From NCBI RefSeq assembly GCF_040676675.1, contig NZ_JBFAPK010000002.1, forward strand, positions 569,225 through 633,224: a stretch of DNA of 64,000 nucleotides, read 5' to 3'. Below the pieces are notes generated by a model that did no database searches, was not told the DNA's origin, and worked only from the letters and a program-made list of their open reading frames with translations. Within the stretch, counting starts at the first letter, position 1, and each line of letters opens with the position of its first letter. Source of the stretch: JBFAPK01 sp040676675. Lineage in GTDB: Bacteria; Actinomycetota; Actinomycetes; Mycobacteriales; Micromonosporaceae. A program made the translations under genes and the position numbers. Positions 26,413-34,093 of the stretch are shown one piece after another.

Positions 26413-27822
26413 TCAGGCGACGGTGCGGGGTTGGGTGGAGAGTCGGACCTGGCTCCAGCCGCTGTCATCCACGGCACCGAGCCCGGTCAGATCCGACCCG
26501 TTCAGGTCATAAGGATTCTCATCGACGTACCGATACAACGAGCCGTCCGACTTGTGCCCGAAGTAGACACCCCCACCCGGCGACATCAAACTGTCGAACA
26601 CCTGCCACGTGGACGCCTTCAACACGGCACTCGTCCAATCCCCCGCACCACGAACCCGGTACGACATCAACCGCCCGTCAGCCACCGTCCCCGCGATCCA
26701 ATCCGGACCCGTCGTCGTCAACGTCCGCAACGTGAACCCCGCATCAATCACCACCCGGCTCGTGATGTTGCCCGCCGCCGGCTTCGCCGCCGTCACCGTA
26801 TACCGCTGCAACACCCCATCCGCGATCCCAAACAAATGACCATTCCCGTCGTACGCCAACAGATCATGCGTCCACCCCCCGCCCAAATACACCGGAGCAC
26901 CGAACGTCAACGACGTGTCGTTCGTAACCACATCCACCCGATACAACCCACCCGTCGGCGACGTCACCAAAATCGTGTTGAAGTTCAACGTCGCCATCGC
27001 CCGCGGCACGAACCCCAACGACGCCCCCGACACCACCGCACCATGCGTACGCGCACCGGCGGCCACATCCACCACCGAATACGTCAACCGACCATCCGCC
27101 AGCACACCGTAGATCGACGCCGTGCCCTGGGGACCGCCGCCCCACTGGCCGAAGTCGGCGGCGTGCGCCTCGTCGCGGTCACAGTCGACGCCGTCGACGG
27201 TGATGCCGTTCAGCACCTGGCGCAGCTGCGCCCGGGAGTCCCAGCTGCCACCGGACCAGGCGTAGGTCTGCCATCCCCAGGTGACCTTGGCCGCGTTGAA
27301 CAGCCGGCTCGTCACTCCGTACCCGCCGTAGACGCCGGTGCGGCCGCGCCCGATCACCGACGCGATGCCGTCGAAGTAGGAGTTGATCACGCTCTGCTGT
27401 GCCGACGTGGCGTCGAAGTCGACAGCGAAGTAGATCGGTCTGGTCGCCGGCATTCCGCAGGCGACCGCCTGGCGATTGGCTTCGGTGGCGTTCGCCGCGC
27501 CGGCCGCGTAACCGTCCAGCGCCTCGCCGGCCGAGGTCTCCCAGACGCAGACGAGGTCGAGGCCGGCGGCGCGGAGGGCGTCCGCCTCGGCCTTGGTGAG
27601 GTTCTTGCCGGAGGTGCTCCGGCTCAGATAGCGGCACACGAACGAGTACCCGGAGGAGACGATCACGCTGGGCCGTGGCCGACCCCAGGCGTAGTCGATG
27701 CCCAGGCGCAGCGCGGTGGTGTCGGCCGAGGCCGGGCCGCTGCCGAGGGTGAGCCCGGTCGCCGAGCCCAGTGCGGCGGTGCCGAGCGCGCCCAGCACCG
27801 TACGGCGGGAGAGCTGCTTCAT
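26413..27822 (-). CDS. Tat-exported DUF1906 (glycoside-hydrolase-like) protein with a lectin-like C-terminus
   Basis: The 469-residue protein begins with a Tat signal (SRRTVLGALGTAALG). Residues 38-230 are a DUF1906/Rv2525c-like TIM-barrel domain (RLGIDYAWGRPRPSVI, then RPIYFAVDFDATSAQQ and GVYGGYGV), related to GH25-type hydrolases; conserved acidic residues occur in IDYAWG and AVDFD. Residues 236-469 are a module shared with the gene upstream, with repeated motifs such as IYGVLADGRLTYSV, LFGIADGVLQRYTV and WIAGTVADGRLMSYRV, like a tachylectin-type beta-propeller. It probably acts on or binds cell-wall glycan outside the cell. ATG at 27822 is preferred: the ribosome binding site TAGGAG overlaps the stop of the preceding gene. 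The lectin half has codon usage unlike the front half. Confidence 0.83.
   Translation of the reverse strand: MKQLSRRTVLGALGTAALGSATGLTLGSGPASADTTALRLGIDYAWGRPRPSVIVSSGYSFVCRYLSRSTSGKNLTKAEADALRAAGLDLVCVWETSAGEALDGYAAGAANATEANRQAVACGMPATRPIYFAVDFDATSAQQSVINSYFDGIASVIGRGRTGVYGGYGVTSRLFNAAKVTWGWQTYAWSGGSWDSRAQLRQVLNGITVDGVDCDRDEAHAADFGQWGGGPQGTASIYGVLADGRLTYSVVDVAAGARTHGAVVSGASLGFVPRAMATLNFNTILVTSPTGGLYRVDVVTNDTSLTFGAPVYLGGGWTHDLLAYDGNGHLFGIADGVLQRYTVTAAKPAAGNITSRVVIDAGFTLRTLTTTGPDWIAGTVADGRLMSYRVRGAGDWTSAVLKASTWQVFDSLMSPGGGVYFGHKSDGSLYRYVDENPYDLNGSDLTGLGAVDDSGWSQVRLSTQPRTVA
26415..27114 (-). repeat. 700-bp direct repeat, copy 1 (lectin-like cassette)
   Basis: This DNA is identical, as far as I can compare, to 27839-28538 (offset 1,424 bp). 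It starts 1-2 nt before the stop codon region and ends within the codons for the first residues of the module, where the sequences diverge sharply (agatcgacg against agatggagg). Minus-strand codons favour TTG, ATT, GGT, TAT and CAT, unlike the C-ending codons of the flanking enzyme domains. Confidence 0.9.
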
Positions 27823-27836
27823 GGCGTGCTTCACTC

Positions 27837-29156
27837 CTAGGCGACGGTGCGGGGTTGGGTGGAGAGTCGGACCTGGCTCCAGCCGCTGTCATCCACGGCA
27901 CCGAGCCCGGTCAGATCCGACCCGTTCAGGTCATAAGGATTCTCATCGACGTACCGATACAACGAGCCGTCCGACTTGTGCCCGAAGTAGACACCCCCAC
28001 CCGGCGACATCAAACTGTCGAACACCTGCCACGTGGACGCCTTCAACACGGCACTCGTCCAATCCCCCGCACCACGAACCCGGTACGACATCAACCGCCC
28101 GTCAGCCACCGTCCCCGCGATCCAATCCGGACCCGTCGTCGTCAACGTCCGCAACGTGAACCCCGCATCAATCACCACCCGGCTCGTGATGTTGCCCGCC
28201 GCCGGCTTCGCCGCCGTCACCGTATACCGCTGCAACACCCCATCCGCGATCCCAAACAAATGACCATTCCCGTCGTACGCCAACAGATCATGCGTCCACC
28301 CCCCGCCCAAATACACCGGAGCACCGAACGTCAACGACGTGTCGTTCGTAACCACATCCACCCGATACAACCCACCCGTCGGCGACGTCACCAAAATCGT
28401 GTTGAAGTTCAACGTCGCCATCGCCCGCGGCACGAACCCCAACGACGCCCCCGACACCACCGCACCATGCGTACGCGCACCGGCGGCCACATCCACCACC
28501 GAATACGTCAACCGACCATCCGCCAGCACACCGTAGATGGAGGCGTTGCCGGAGACGTCGTCAACGATGTTCTTGTAGCGCAGCGACTTGTAGGACGACG
28601 TCGGGTGCCCCTCCAGGGTCGCGCTGCTGAACGAGGCCCCGGTCCGCTTCACCAACGGCGTCGAGCCGAAGCTGTAGTACCAGAACCGGGTTTTCGCCGT
28701 GTCCTCCCAGCCGCCGAAGAGGATGGCGTGGTACGGGTAGCCGGACTCGGTGTCGTAGACGTCGTCGAGAAGGTCGCCCGGCTTGAGCTCGCTCCGGCTG
28801 ATCGCGAACGTGTACGTGGAGTCGTCCAAGCCCTGCGTGTTCGGATCGGCGTTGAGGTGCCAGGCCATGCCGACGAAGCCCGAGCAGTCGCGCCGGTACT
28901 GGCGCGACCGAATGCCGTCCCACGTGTAGGCCGACTGGTTGTAGGTCAGGTCGGAGTCGTACCGGCGGTTGTACCAGTCGGTCGCGCGGCTGATCACCTC
29001 AGCGCGGGTGATTTGGCCGCCGAGCGACGACGCGGCGTGTGCGGGTGCCGGTGCGCTCATCGAGGTTAGGGTCGCGGCCACCACTCCGAGGGTGGCGGCG
29101 ACCGAGGCGCTCATCGCCGTGGCTGTCAGCCGGCGGAGCGCTGTCTTCAGCGTCAT
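27837..29156 (-). CDS. Secreted NlpC/P60-like protein with the same lectin-like C-terminus
   Basis: The 439-residue protein has a signal peptide (residues 1-40, SVAATLGVVAATLTSMSAPA, then PAHA). A cysteine-peptidase-like domain spans about residues 45-205, with RRDCSGFVGMAWHL carrying the likely nucleophile Cys and YPYHAILFGGW the His, the usual Cys-His order of NlpC/P60 amidases that cut peptidoglycan peptides. The last 234 residues are identical to those of the next gene. ATG at 29156 was chosen because the stretch before it (SLLPGWTAAPDSAP) does not fit a signal peptide. No typical ribosome binding site is seen. It is the first gene of a two-gene operon; its TAG lies inside the next gene's ribosome binding site. 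Confidence 0.8.
   Translation of the reverse strand: MTLKTALRRLTATAMSASVAATLGVVAATLTSMSAPAPAHAASSLGGQITRAEVISRATDWYNRRYDSDLTYNQSAYTWDGIRSRQYRRDCSGFVGMAWHLNADPNTQGLDDSTYTFAISRSELKPGDLLDDVYDTESGYPYHAILFGGWEDTAKTRFWYYSFGSTPLVKRTGASFSSATLEGHPTSSYKSLRYKNIVDDVSGNASIYGVLADGRLTYSVVDVAAGARTHGAVVSGASLGFVPRAMATLNFNTILVTSPTGGLYRVDVVTNDTSLTFGAPVYLGGGWTHDLLAYDGNGHLFGIADGVLQRYTVTAAKPAAGNITSRVVIDAGFTLRTLTTTGPDWIAGTVADGRLMSYRVRGAGDWTSAVLKASTWQVFDSLMSPGGGVYFGHKSDGSLYRYVDENPYDLNGSDLTGLGAVDDSGWSQVRLSTQPRTVA
27839..28538 (-). repeat. 700-bp direct repeat, copy 2 (lectin-like cassette)
   Basis: This is the partner of 26415-27114. It encodes the C-terminal module of the NlpC/P60-like protein. Perfect identity over third codon positions as well points to a very recent duplication or to gene conversion. 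Confidence 0.9.
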
Positions 29157-29215
29157 GGGCGCAGAGTCTGGCGCGGCCGTCCACCCGGGCAACAGCGACA
29201 ACCTGCACAGTCGAC

Positions 29216-31753
29216 CTACACATTCGACGTAGCGGTGAGCGAGGGGCCGCGGTGGTGCGCTGTGGGCGAAGGGCCGGGGTCGCGCTCGCTGCGCAGTCGC
29301 AGCGCCCGCTCATCGAGGCCGAGGTCGCGCAGGATCTCGTCGCATGTAGAGCGGTGCTGGGCGGCGGTGGGCTCGCCCAACGCACGCAACGTCACGTCGA
29401 GGCGCGCGTGCACGCGGGCGGCCTCCAACGGCAGTCGCAGCCGCTGCCAGGTGCGCAGGGCCCGGTAGAACGGCGCCAGGGCCGCGTGGAGGTGCCCGCG
29501 GGCGAGCGCGAGGTCGCCCAGCGACCGGGCCGCGTACGCGGTGCTGCCGGCGTCGCCGAGCTCGTCGAACATCGCGAGCGCCCGGCCGACCAGCGTGCTC
29601 GCGATGTCCCACCGGCCCTGGCGGGTCGCCAGCTCACCGAGCCGCAGCTCGGCGTAGGCCAGGGCCGCCTGGTGGCCCGCCGCCCGGCAGAGCTCCACTG
29701 CCTCCGCGAGCGCGACCTCCGCCTCCGCGGTGCGCTCGAGGTCGGCGAGCACGTCGGCGTGGGTGAGCAGCCGCAGCGCCGTCATGACCGGAGCACCCGC
29801 GGCGCGCTGGATGGCGACGGCCCGCTCCGACAACGGCAGGGCGTCCCGCGGCCGGCCCGCCTCGGCGTAGATGGCCGCGACGGACGACAGCGCTGTGGAG
29901 GTCAGCAGCGGGGTCGAGCCGTCGCAGGCCGCCAGGGACCGCTCGTAGAAGTCGGCCGCCTCGCCGAGCCGGCCGCGCCGTTTCGCGTACAGGCCGGCCT
30001 GCGTCAGGGCCCGGATCAGCAGGTCGGGCTCGCCGAGCGCGCGAGCCGACGCGAGCGCGTCCCGGGTGAGATGAGGCATCTCGGCGTCCAGGTCGTGGTC
30101 CAGGAGGGTCGAGAAGAGCGTCTGCGCGAGCCGCAGCCGCAGGCGGTCGGGTTCCCCCGACCGCCGGACGCCCAGCGCCTCGCGCAGGGTGCCGAGGCAG
30201 TCGTCGCGGTGACCGCGTACCCGGAGAAAGCCGGCGAGCCGCAGGGCGAGCGCGCCCGCGATCTCCGCGTGACCGAGCCGGGACGCGCGACCCACCGCGG
30301 CCACCAGCGTGCCGCGCTCGGTCTCGAACCAGGCCGCCGGCGCGACCCCGACCGCCGGGGCGGCGCGGGGCGGGGCCGGGTCGGCCGGCAGTCCGGCGCC
30401 GTAGTCGTAGCCGTGCCCGAACGCGTCGTCGGCCACGCCGGCCAGCGCCAGCCAGGCCCGCAGCAGCCCCTCCGTGATCCGGTCGAGGTCGGCGGAGCGC
30501 TCCTCGGCCCGGGCCCGCTCGCGGGCGAACTCGGCGATGAGGTCGTGCAGGCGAAACCGCTGCTGGCCGACCGCGTCGACGCCCACCGGCTCGACGAGAT
30601 GAACGTTGACCAGCTCGTCCAGCATCGGCTCGGCCCGGCCACCGCAAAGCTGGTCGGCGACCCAGGCCGGCCAGTCCGGCGCCCAGTGCAGCGCGAGCCG
30701 GCGGAACAGCCGCCGCTGCGGGGCACTCAGGGCCTGGTAGCTGAGGCCGATGCTGGCCCGGACGTCGAGATCGCCGACGGACAGCGCGTCGAGCCGGCCA
30801 TGCTCGGCGGTGAGCCGGCGGCCCAACTCCGCGACCGACCAGTGCGGTCGCACGGCCAGCCGTCCGGCGGCCACGCAGATCGCCAGCGGCGAGTAGCCGC
30901 ACGCGGCGACCACCGCGGCGGCGGCCGGTTCGTCCGCGATCCGGGCGGCGCCCGCGATGCGGGCCAGCAGGCGCGGCGCGTCCTCGGTGCTGAGCGCGGG
31001 CACCGTCCACCGGGCCGCGCCCAGCAGCGCGCCCAGATGCCGCCGGGACGTGACGATGGTCGCGCAGCCCTCGGCCGGCGGCAGCAGCGGCCGGACCTGC
31101 TCCTCGGCGGTGGCGTCGTCGAGGACCAGCAGCATCCGCCGGCCGGCGAGCAGGCTGCGGTACGACGCGAGCCGCTCGTCGGGGTCGGCGGGCACCTCCG
31201 CCGGTCGCACGCCGAGCGCCCGGAGGAACCGGCCGACCACGACGTGCGGGTCGACCGGCTGCTCGTGCGCACCGCGCAGGTCGGCGAAGAGCTGCCCGTC
31301 GGAGAACTCCTCCGCGAGCCGGTGACCGACCGCCAGCGCGAGGGCGGTCTTGCCGATCCCGCCCGCGCCCACCAGCAGCACCGTGTGCCGGTCGACGGCA
31401 CCGGTCTGCCGCAGCCGCGCGGCGATCTCGTCGACCAGCTGGTCGCGACCGGTCAACGCCGCCGGCGGAGGCAGCTGGCGGGGCAGCGCGCCGCGATGCG
31501 GTTCGCCGGTCGGCGCGGCCGGGGGCGACGAGGGCCGGACCGCGGCGGCGGTGAACGCGTCTCTGCGCTCACCGTCGAGGCCCAACGCGTCGGCGAGGCG
31601 GGTGATCGTGTGCTGGTGCGGGAAACGGCGGGTGCCCCGCTCCAACGCGCCGACGGCCTGGCTGCTGATCGACGCCCGTGCCGCGAGCTGCTCCTGGGTG
31701 AGGCCCGCGTTCCTGCGGCTTTCGCGAAGCAGAGCACCGAACGAGTGCACCAC
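29216..31753 (-). CDS. XRE-type regulator with NB-ARC ATPase and TPR repeats
   Basis: The 845-residue protein begins with an XRE helix-turn-helix (residues 5-60, LLRESRRNAGLTQEQLAARA). An NB-ARC/AAA NTPase follows at 100-360, with Walker A GAGGIGKT at 129-136 and Walker B-like RMLLVLDDA. A winged-helix part (QRRLFRRLALHW, then RFRLHDLIAEFARERA) comes next, then about 400 residues of alpha-helical TPR-like repeats rich in Ala, Leu and Arg. This is the STAND layout of AfsR-related signalling proteins, which oligomerise with ATP when a ligand is sensed. GTG at 31753 is the start; a GAGGGG lies upstream. Its stop is 59 bp before the start of the secreted lectin-module operon, in the same direction, so a role in its control is possible. 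Confidence 0.85.
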   Translation of the reverse strand: MVHSFGALLRESRRNAGLTQEQLAARASISSQAVGALERGTRRFPHQHTITRLADALGLDGERRDAFTAAAVRPSSPPAAPTGEPHRGALPRQLPPPAALTGRDQLVDEIAARLRQTGAVDRHTVLLVGAGGIGKTALALAVGHRLAEEFSDGQLFADLRGAHEQPVDPHVVVGRFLRALGVRPAEVPADPDERLASYRSLLAGRRMLLVLDDATAEEQVRPLLPPAEGCATIVTSRRHLGALLGAARWTVPALSTEDAPRLLARIAGAARIADEPAAAAVVAACGYSPLAICVAAGRLAVRPHWSVAELGRRLTAEHGRLDALSVGDLDVRASIGLSYQALSAPQRRLFRRLALHWAPDWPAWVADQLCGGRAEPMLDELVNVHLVEPVGVDAVGQQRFRLHDLIAEFARERARAEERSADLDRITEGLLRAWLALAGVADDAFGHGYDYGAGLPADPAPPRAAPAVGVAPAAWFETERGTLVAAVGRASRLGHAEIAGALALRLAGFLRVRGHRDDCLGTLREALGVRRSGEPDRLRLRLAQTLFSTLLDHDLDAEMPHLTRDALASARALGEPDLLIRALTQAGLYAKRRGRLGEAADFYERSLAACDGSTPLLTSTALSSVAAIYAEAGRPRDALPLSERAVAIQRAAGAPVMTALRLLTHADVLADLERTAEAEVALAEAVELCRAAGHQAALAYAELRLGELATRQGRWDIASTLVGRALAMFDELGDAGSTAYAARSLGDLALARGHLHAALAPFYRALRTWQRLRLPLEAARVHARLDVTLRALGEPTAAQHRSTCDEILRDLGLDERALRLRSERDPGPSPTAHHRGPSLTATSNV

Positions 31754-31859
31754 GAGCTGTCACCCCTCAACCCCACGACGTCACGCGGCTCATCGTATCG
31801 ACCCGGCGCCGCTCAGCGGGGACCGTCGATAATGGTCGACGGGCGCGGACGTGGGCGGT

Positions 31860-31865
31860 TAGGTT
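31860..31865 (+). promoter_or_regulatory. Leaderless-type -10 element of the MOSC fragment
   Basis: TAGGTT ends 7 nt before the GTG at 31873, again without a ribosome binding site. The promoter of the broken gene has therefore survived. Confidence 0.5.
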
Positions 31866-31872
31866 TCCCCGC

Positions 31873-32019
31873 GTGAGTCGGATCGTGTCGGTCAACCTGG
31901 CTGTGCCGGCGCCCAACCCGACCAAGGGCGTCGGCGTCACGGGCATCGACAAGCGGCCGGTCGACCATCTGGTGACCGTCCGCGCGCCGGGGCCGAAGAC
32001 GACTGAAGTGACCCCTTGA
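31873..32019 (+). pseudogene. N-terminal fragment of a MOSC-domain protein
   Basis: Forty-eight residues begin MSRIVSVNLAVPAPNPTKGV, then GVTGIDKRPVDHL and VRAPGPKTT, the conserved start of actinobacterial MOSC-domain (molybdenum cofactor sulfurase C-terminal-like) proteins. Just after PKTT the sequence turns into EVTP and a TGA, where the family continues with a G-rich loop and the domain core. The gene was cut at about 32007. Confidence 0.75.
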
Positions 32020-32059
32020 GACCGGGCACCTCCTGAATTGGCATCCTGCTGAGGAGGAG

Positions 32060-32242
32060 GAAACCGCCAGAGGTGCCGGCGATGGTGTCCGCCGCCCAGC
32101 GGGCCGAGCTGACGAAGTGCTCAATCAGGGCGCGCACGTCCCAGGACGCGCACGGGGTCGGCCGGTCGAGTTGGTCGGGCCCGGCCTTCGACAGGACCGC
32201 CTGGGTGCTGGCGAAGGCCCGGGCGAGTCGGTTGTCCGGCAT
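32060..32242 (-). pseudogene. N-terminal fragment of a maleylpyruvate-isomerase-like (TIGR03086) protein
   Basis: An ATG at 32242 with a GGAG upstream starts MPDNRLARAFASTQAVLSKA, then DQLDRPTPCASWDVRALIEH and FVSSARWAADTIAG, the DinB-like N-terminus of TIGR03086 proteins (the family's metal-ligand His is in IEHFV). After about 60 residues the match stops at GTSGG, about 40 bp from the broken end of the MOSC fragment. The open frame continues across the junction without meaning. Confidence 0.75.
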
Positions 32243-32350
32243 TAGTCCACGCTCCTCTCCCCGCAGCCGATCCGCAGGGTCAAAAGGTAGACCTCGCATC
32301 CGCCGGAAAGGAATCGGCGGCCTGCGCACTTCGCCGAGCGGTTCGCCCGA

Positions 32351-32364
32351 GGTCAAATTTGACC
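32351..32364. promoter_or_regulatory. Perfect 14-bp palindrome
   Basis: GGTCAAATTTGACC is fully self-complementary and AT-centred, in contrast to the local base composition. It is about 110 bp upstream of the maleylpyruvate-isomerase-like start and could be a regulator binding site of that former gene, or the end of a lost element. Confidence 0.4.
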
Positions 32365-32521
32365 GGCGCGTCAGCGGGTGCGTATCGCCGCAGGACGAGG
32401 CCGAGGCTCCAGTCCTCCTGCGGCGTGCGCGGGCCTCGCAGGCCCACACGAGGTCGGCGGCCATGCCGGCGGCGGCGTCGGGCAGGTCGACGTACACCCG
32501 AGGCCGGGAGTCGTGCGATCC

Positions 32522-33168
32522 ATGCCGCGACATTGGAAGATCCTCAACCAGGCCGGGCTCGACCCCGTACCACGACGCAGCGGACCCAGCTGGAAGCAGT
32601 TCCTCACCACTCAGGCGCACACCATCCTTGCCTGTGATTTCTTCACCGTCGACACCGTGTTCCTGAAACGGATCTACGTCCTGTTCTTCCTCGAGCTTGC
32701 CACCCGACAGGTACACATCGTCGGGCTCACCGCCCACCCCACCGGCGCCTGGGTTACCCAGCAGGCCCGTAACCTGCTGATGCACCTTGACCACCGTGCG
32801 GACCAGCTCCGGTTCCTGCTACGCGACCGCGACCGCAAGTTCACCGCGGCCTTCGACACGGTGTTCACCGCTGCCGGTATCGACGTGATCCGCACCCCAC
32901 CACAGGCACCACAGGCAAACGCCTTCGCCGAACGATGGATCGGCACCGTCCGCCGCGAATGCACCGACCAGATCGTCATCATCAGCGAACGGCACCTCAC
33001 CGCGGTGCTGGACGAGTACAACAGCCACTACAACCAGCACCGACCGCACCGAGCCCTAGCGCAGCGACCACCGACCTCGACTCGACCAGCCATCAAGCGA
33101 GCCACAGGAGGGTCCAACGACGCCCCATCCTCGGCGGGCTGATCAATGAATACTCGCAGGCCGCGTAG
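32522..33168 (+). pseudogene. Truncated, frameshifted rve-type transposase
   Basis: The core reads ILNQAGLDPVPRRSGPSWKQ, then FLTTQAHTILACDFFTVDTV, ending RPHRALAQRPP. The rve integrase triad is present: Asp in CDFFTVD, Asp in LLRDRDRKF and Glu in NAFAERWIGT. This matches the actinobacterial IS3-like/IS481-like integrase-core transposases. The N-terminal DNA-binding part is missing. Near 33100 a frameshift moves the normal end (QRRPILGGLINEYSQAA) into another frame that stops at 33168. No terminal inverted repeats could be identified. Confidence 0.8.
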
Positions 33169-33255
33169 CCTGAACCGACTTTTCGAGCCCCACAGGCCCG
33201 CCCGCCCTGCGTTCGCCGCCTTGTCGCCACTGCCGGGGCGTGGTGTAGTTCGGTT

Positions 33256-33603
33256 GTGGACGACATCGAGACGCCGGCCATGCAGAACATCCGTCGGTGG
33301 CTAAAGGGAGAAATCGTCAACCGCACTACTGGAATCCGGATGTTGGGTGGGCCTCGTCACGGCCGATTCAAAATCGTAGAGTTGGGCGCGGATGGCCAGC
33401 CCCCGCCAGGGCTACGGACGGGTGCCTTCAACGGCGATACGTGGTCCGTCTACATCCTGTCGGCCACGGGCGGTGAAGGTGCCGAGCATCCGTGGACGTA
33501 CCGGTTCGCGGGTACCGAGCCACGACTCCGCGACACGAGCCGCACCGGCGGCGACTGCCTCGGCTCTGACCCGGTCATGCCGTTCCGCAGCAATCAGCCC
33601 TAG
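33256..33603 (+). CDS. Hypothetical protein
   Basis: A 115-residue open frame starts at GTG 33256 with no clear ribosome binding site. The sequence (MDDIETPAMQNIRRWLKGEI, then GIRMLGGPRHGRFKIVELGA) looks like a real small soluble protein, but the C-terminal third (RDTSRTGGDCLGSDPVM) is less convincing. I do not recognise it. It lies between the transposase remnant and the tRNA. Confidence 0.4.
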   Translation: MDDIETPAMQNIRRWLKGEIVNRTTGIRMLGGPRHGRFKIVELGADGQPPPGLRTGAFNGDTWSVYILSATGGEGAEHPWTYRFAGTEPRLRDTSRTGGDCLGSDPVMPFRSNQP

Positions 33604-33719
33604 CCGCAGATCAGTCCCACAGCACGGGTCGGCGCCTACCTGAAGACGCTTTCTGGTCCCCCACTGGTCCCCAGACTCGTTCCGCCTACCTGGCCGCCAG
33701 CCGCCTTGCTGAAGACATG

Positions 33720-33765
33720 AGAAAGGCCACTGAGCAGGGGAAATATCCCTGTCAGTGGCCTTTCT
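33720..33765 (-). terminator. Terminator downstream of tRNA-Pro
   Basis: AGAAAGGCCACTGA and its complement TCAGTGGCCTTTCT form a long hairpin with a short extra GC stem around AAATAT. It starts 9 bp beyond the tRNA 3' end. Confidence 0.8.
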
Positions 33766-33773
33766 GATGGCTG

Positions 33774-33847
<74 letters not shown>

Positions 33848-34043
33848 TTGTCGCCCGTGTGGTTCCCGGTGCGACAGCCGGTACAGCGTAGCGCAGACCG
33901 ATCTCGCGGCGCACACAGGCCCTCCCCCGTGCCGCGGCGGGCCGTTCGTGTCGTGTCGCCCCATACACCCTCTACAGCGTCCTAGGAGGATAGGTGATTG
34001 CGGAGGCGGGGGGATGGCGACGAGATGGCATAGGGATGGCGTG

Positions 34044-34081
34044 GAGAAGGGCCGCACCGGCAGCCCGGTGCGGCCCTTCTC
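34044..34081 (-). terminator. Terminator of the der transcription unit
   Basis: GAGAAGGGCCGCACCGG and CCGGTGCGGCCCTTCTC form a 17-bp stem with a 4-nt loop, 13 bp beyond the der stop. Confidence 0.85.
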
Positions 34082-34093
34082 GGGGTGTCTCAG

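Noticed and set aside
29039..31876. A 945-residue open frame on the plus strand
   Set aside because: It is antisense to the NB-ARC/TPR gene and consists of Arg/Gly/Pro-rich sequence, as expected for a GC-rich shadow frame.
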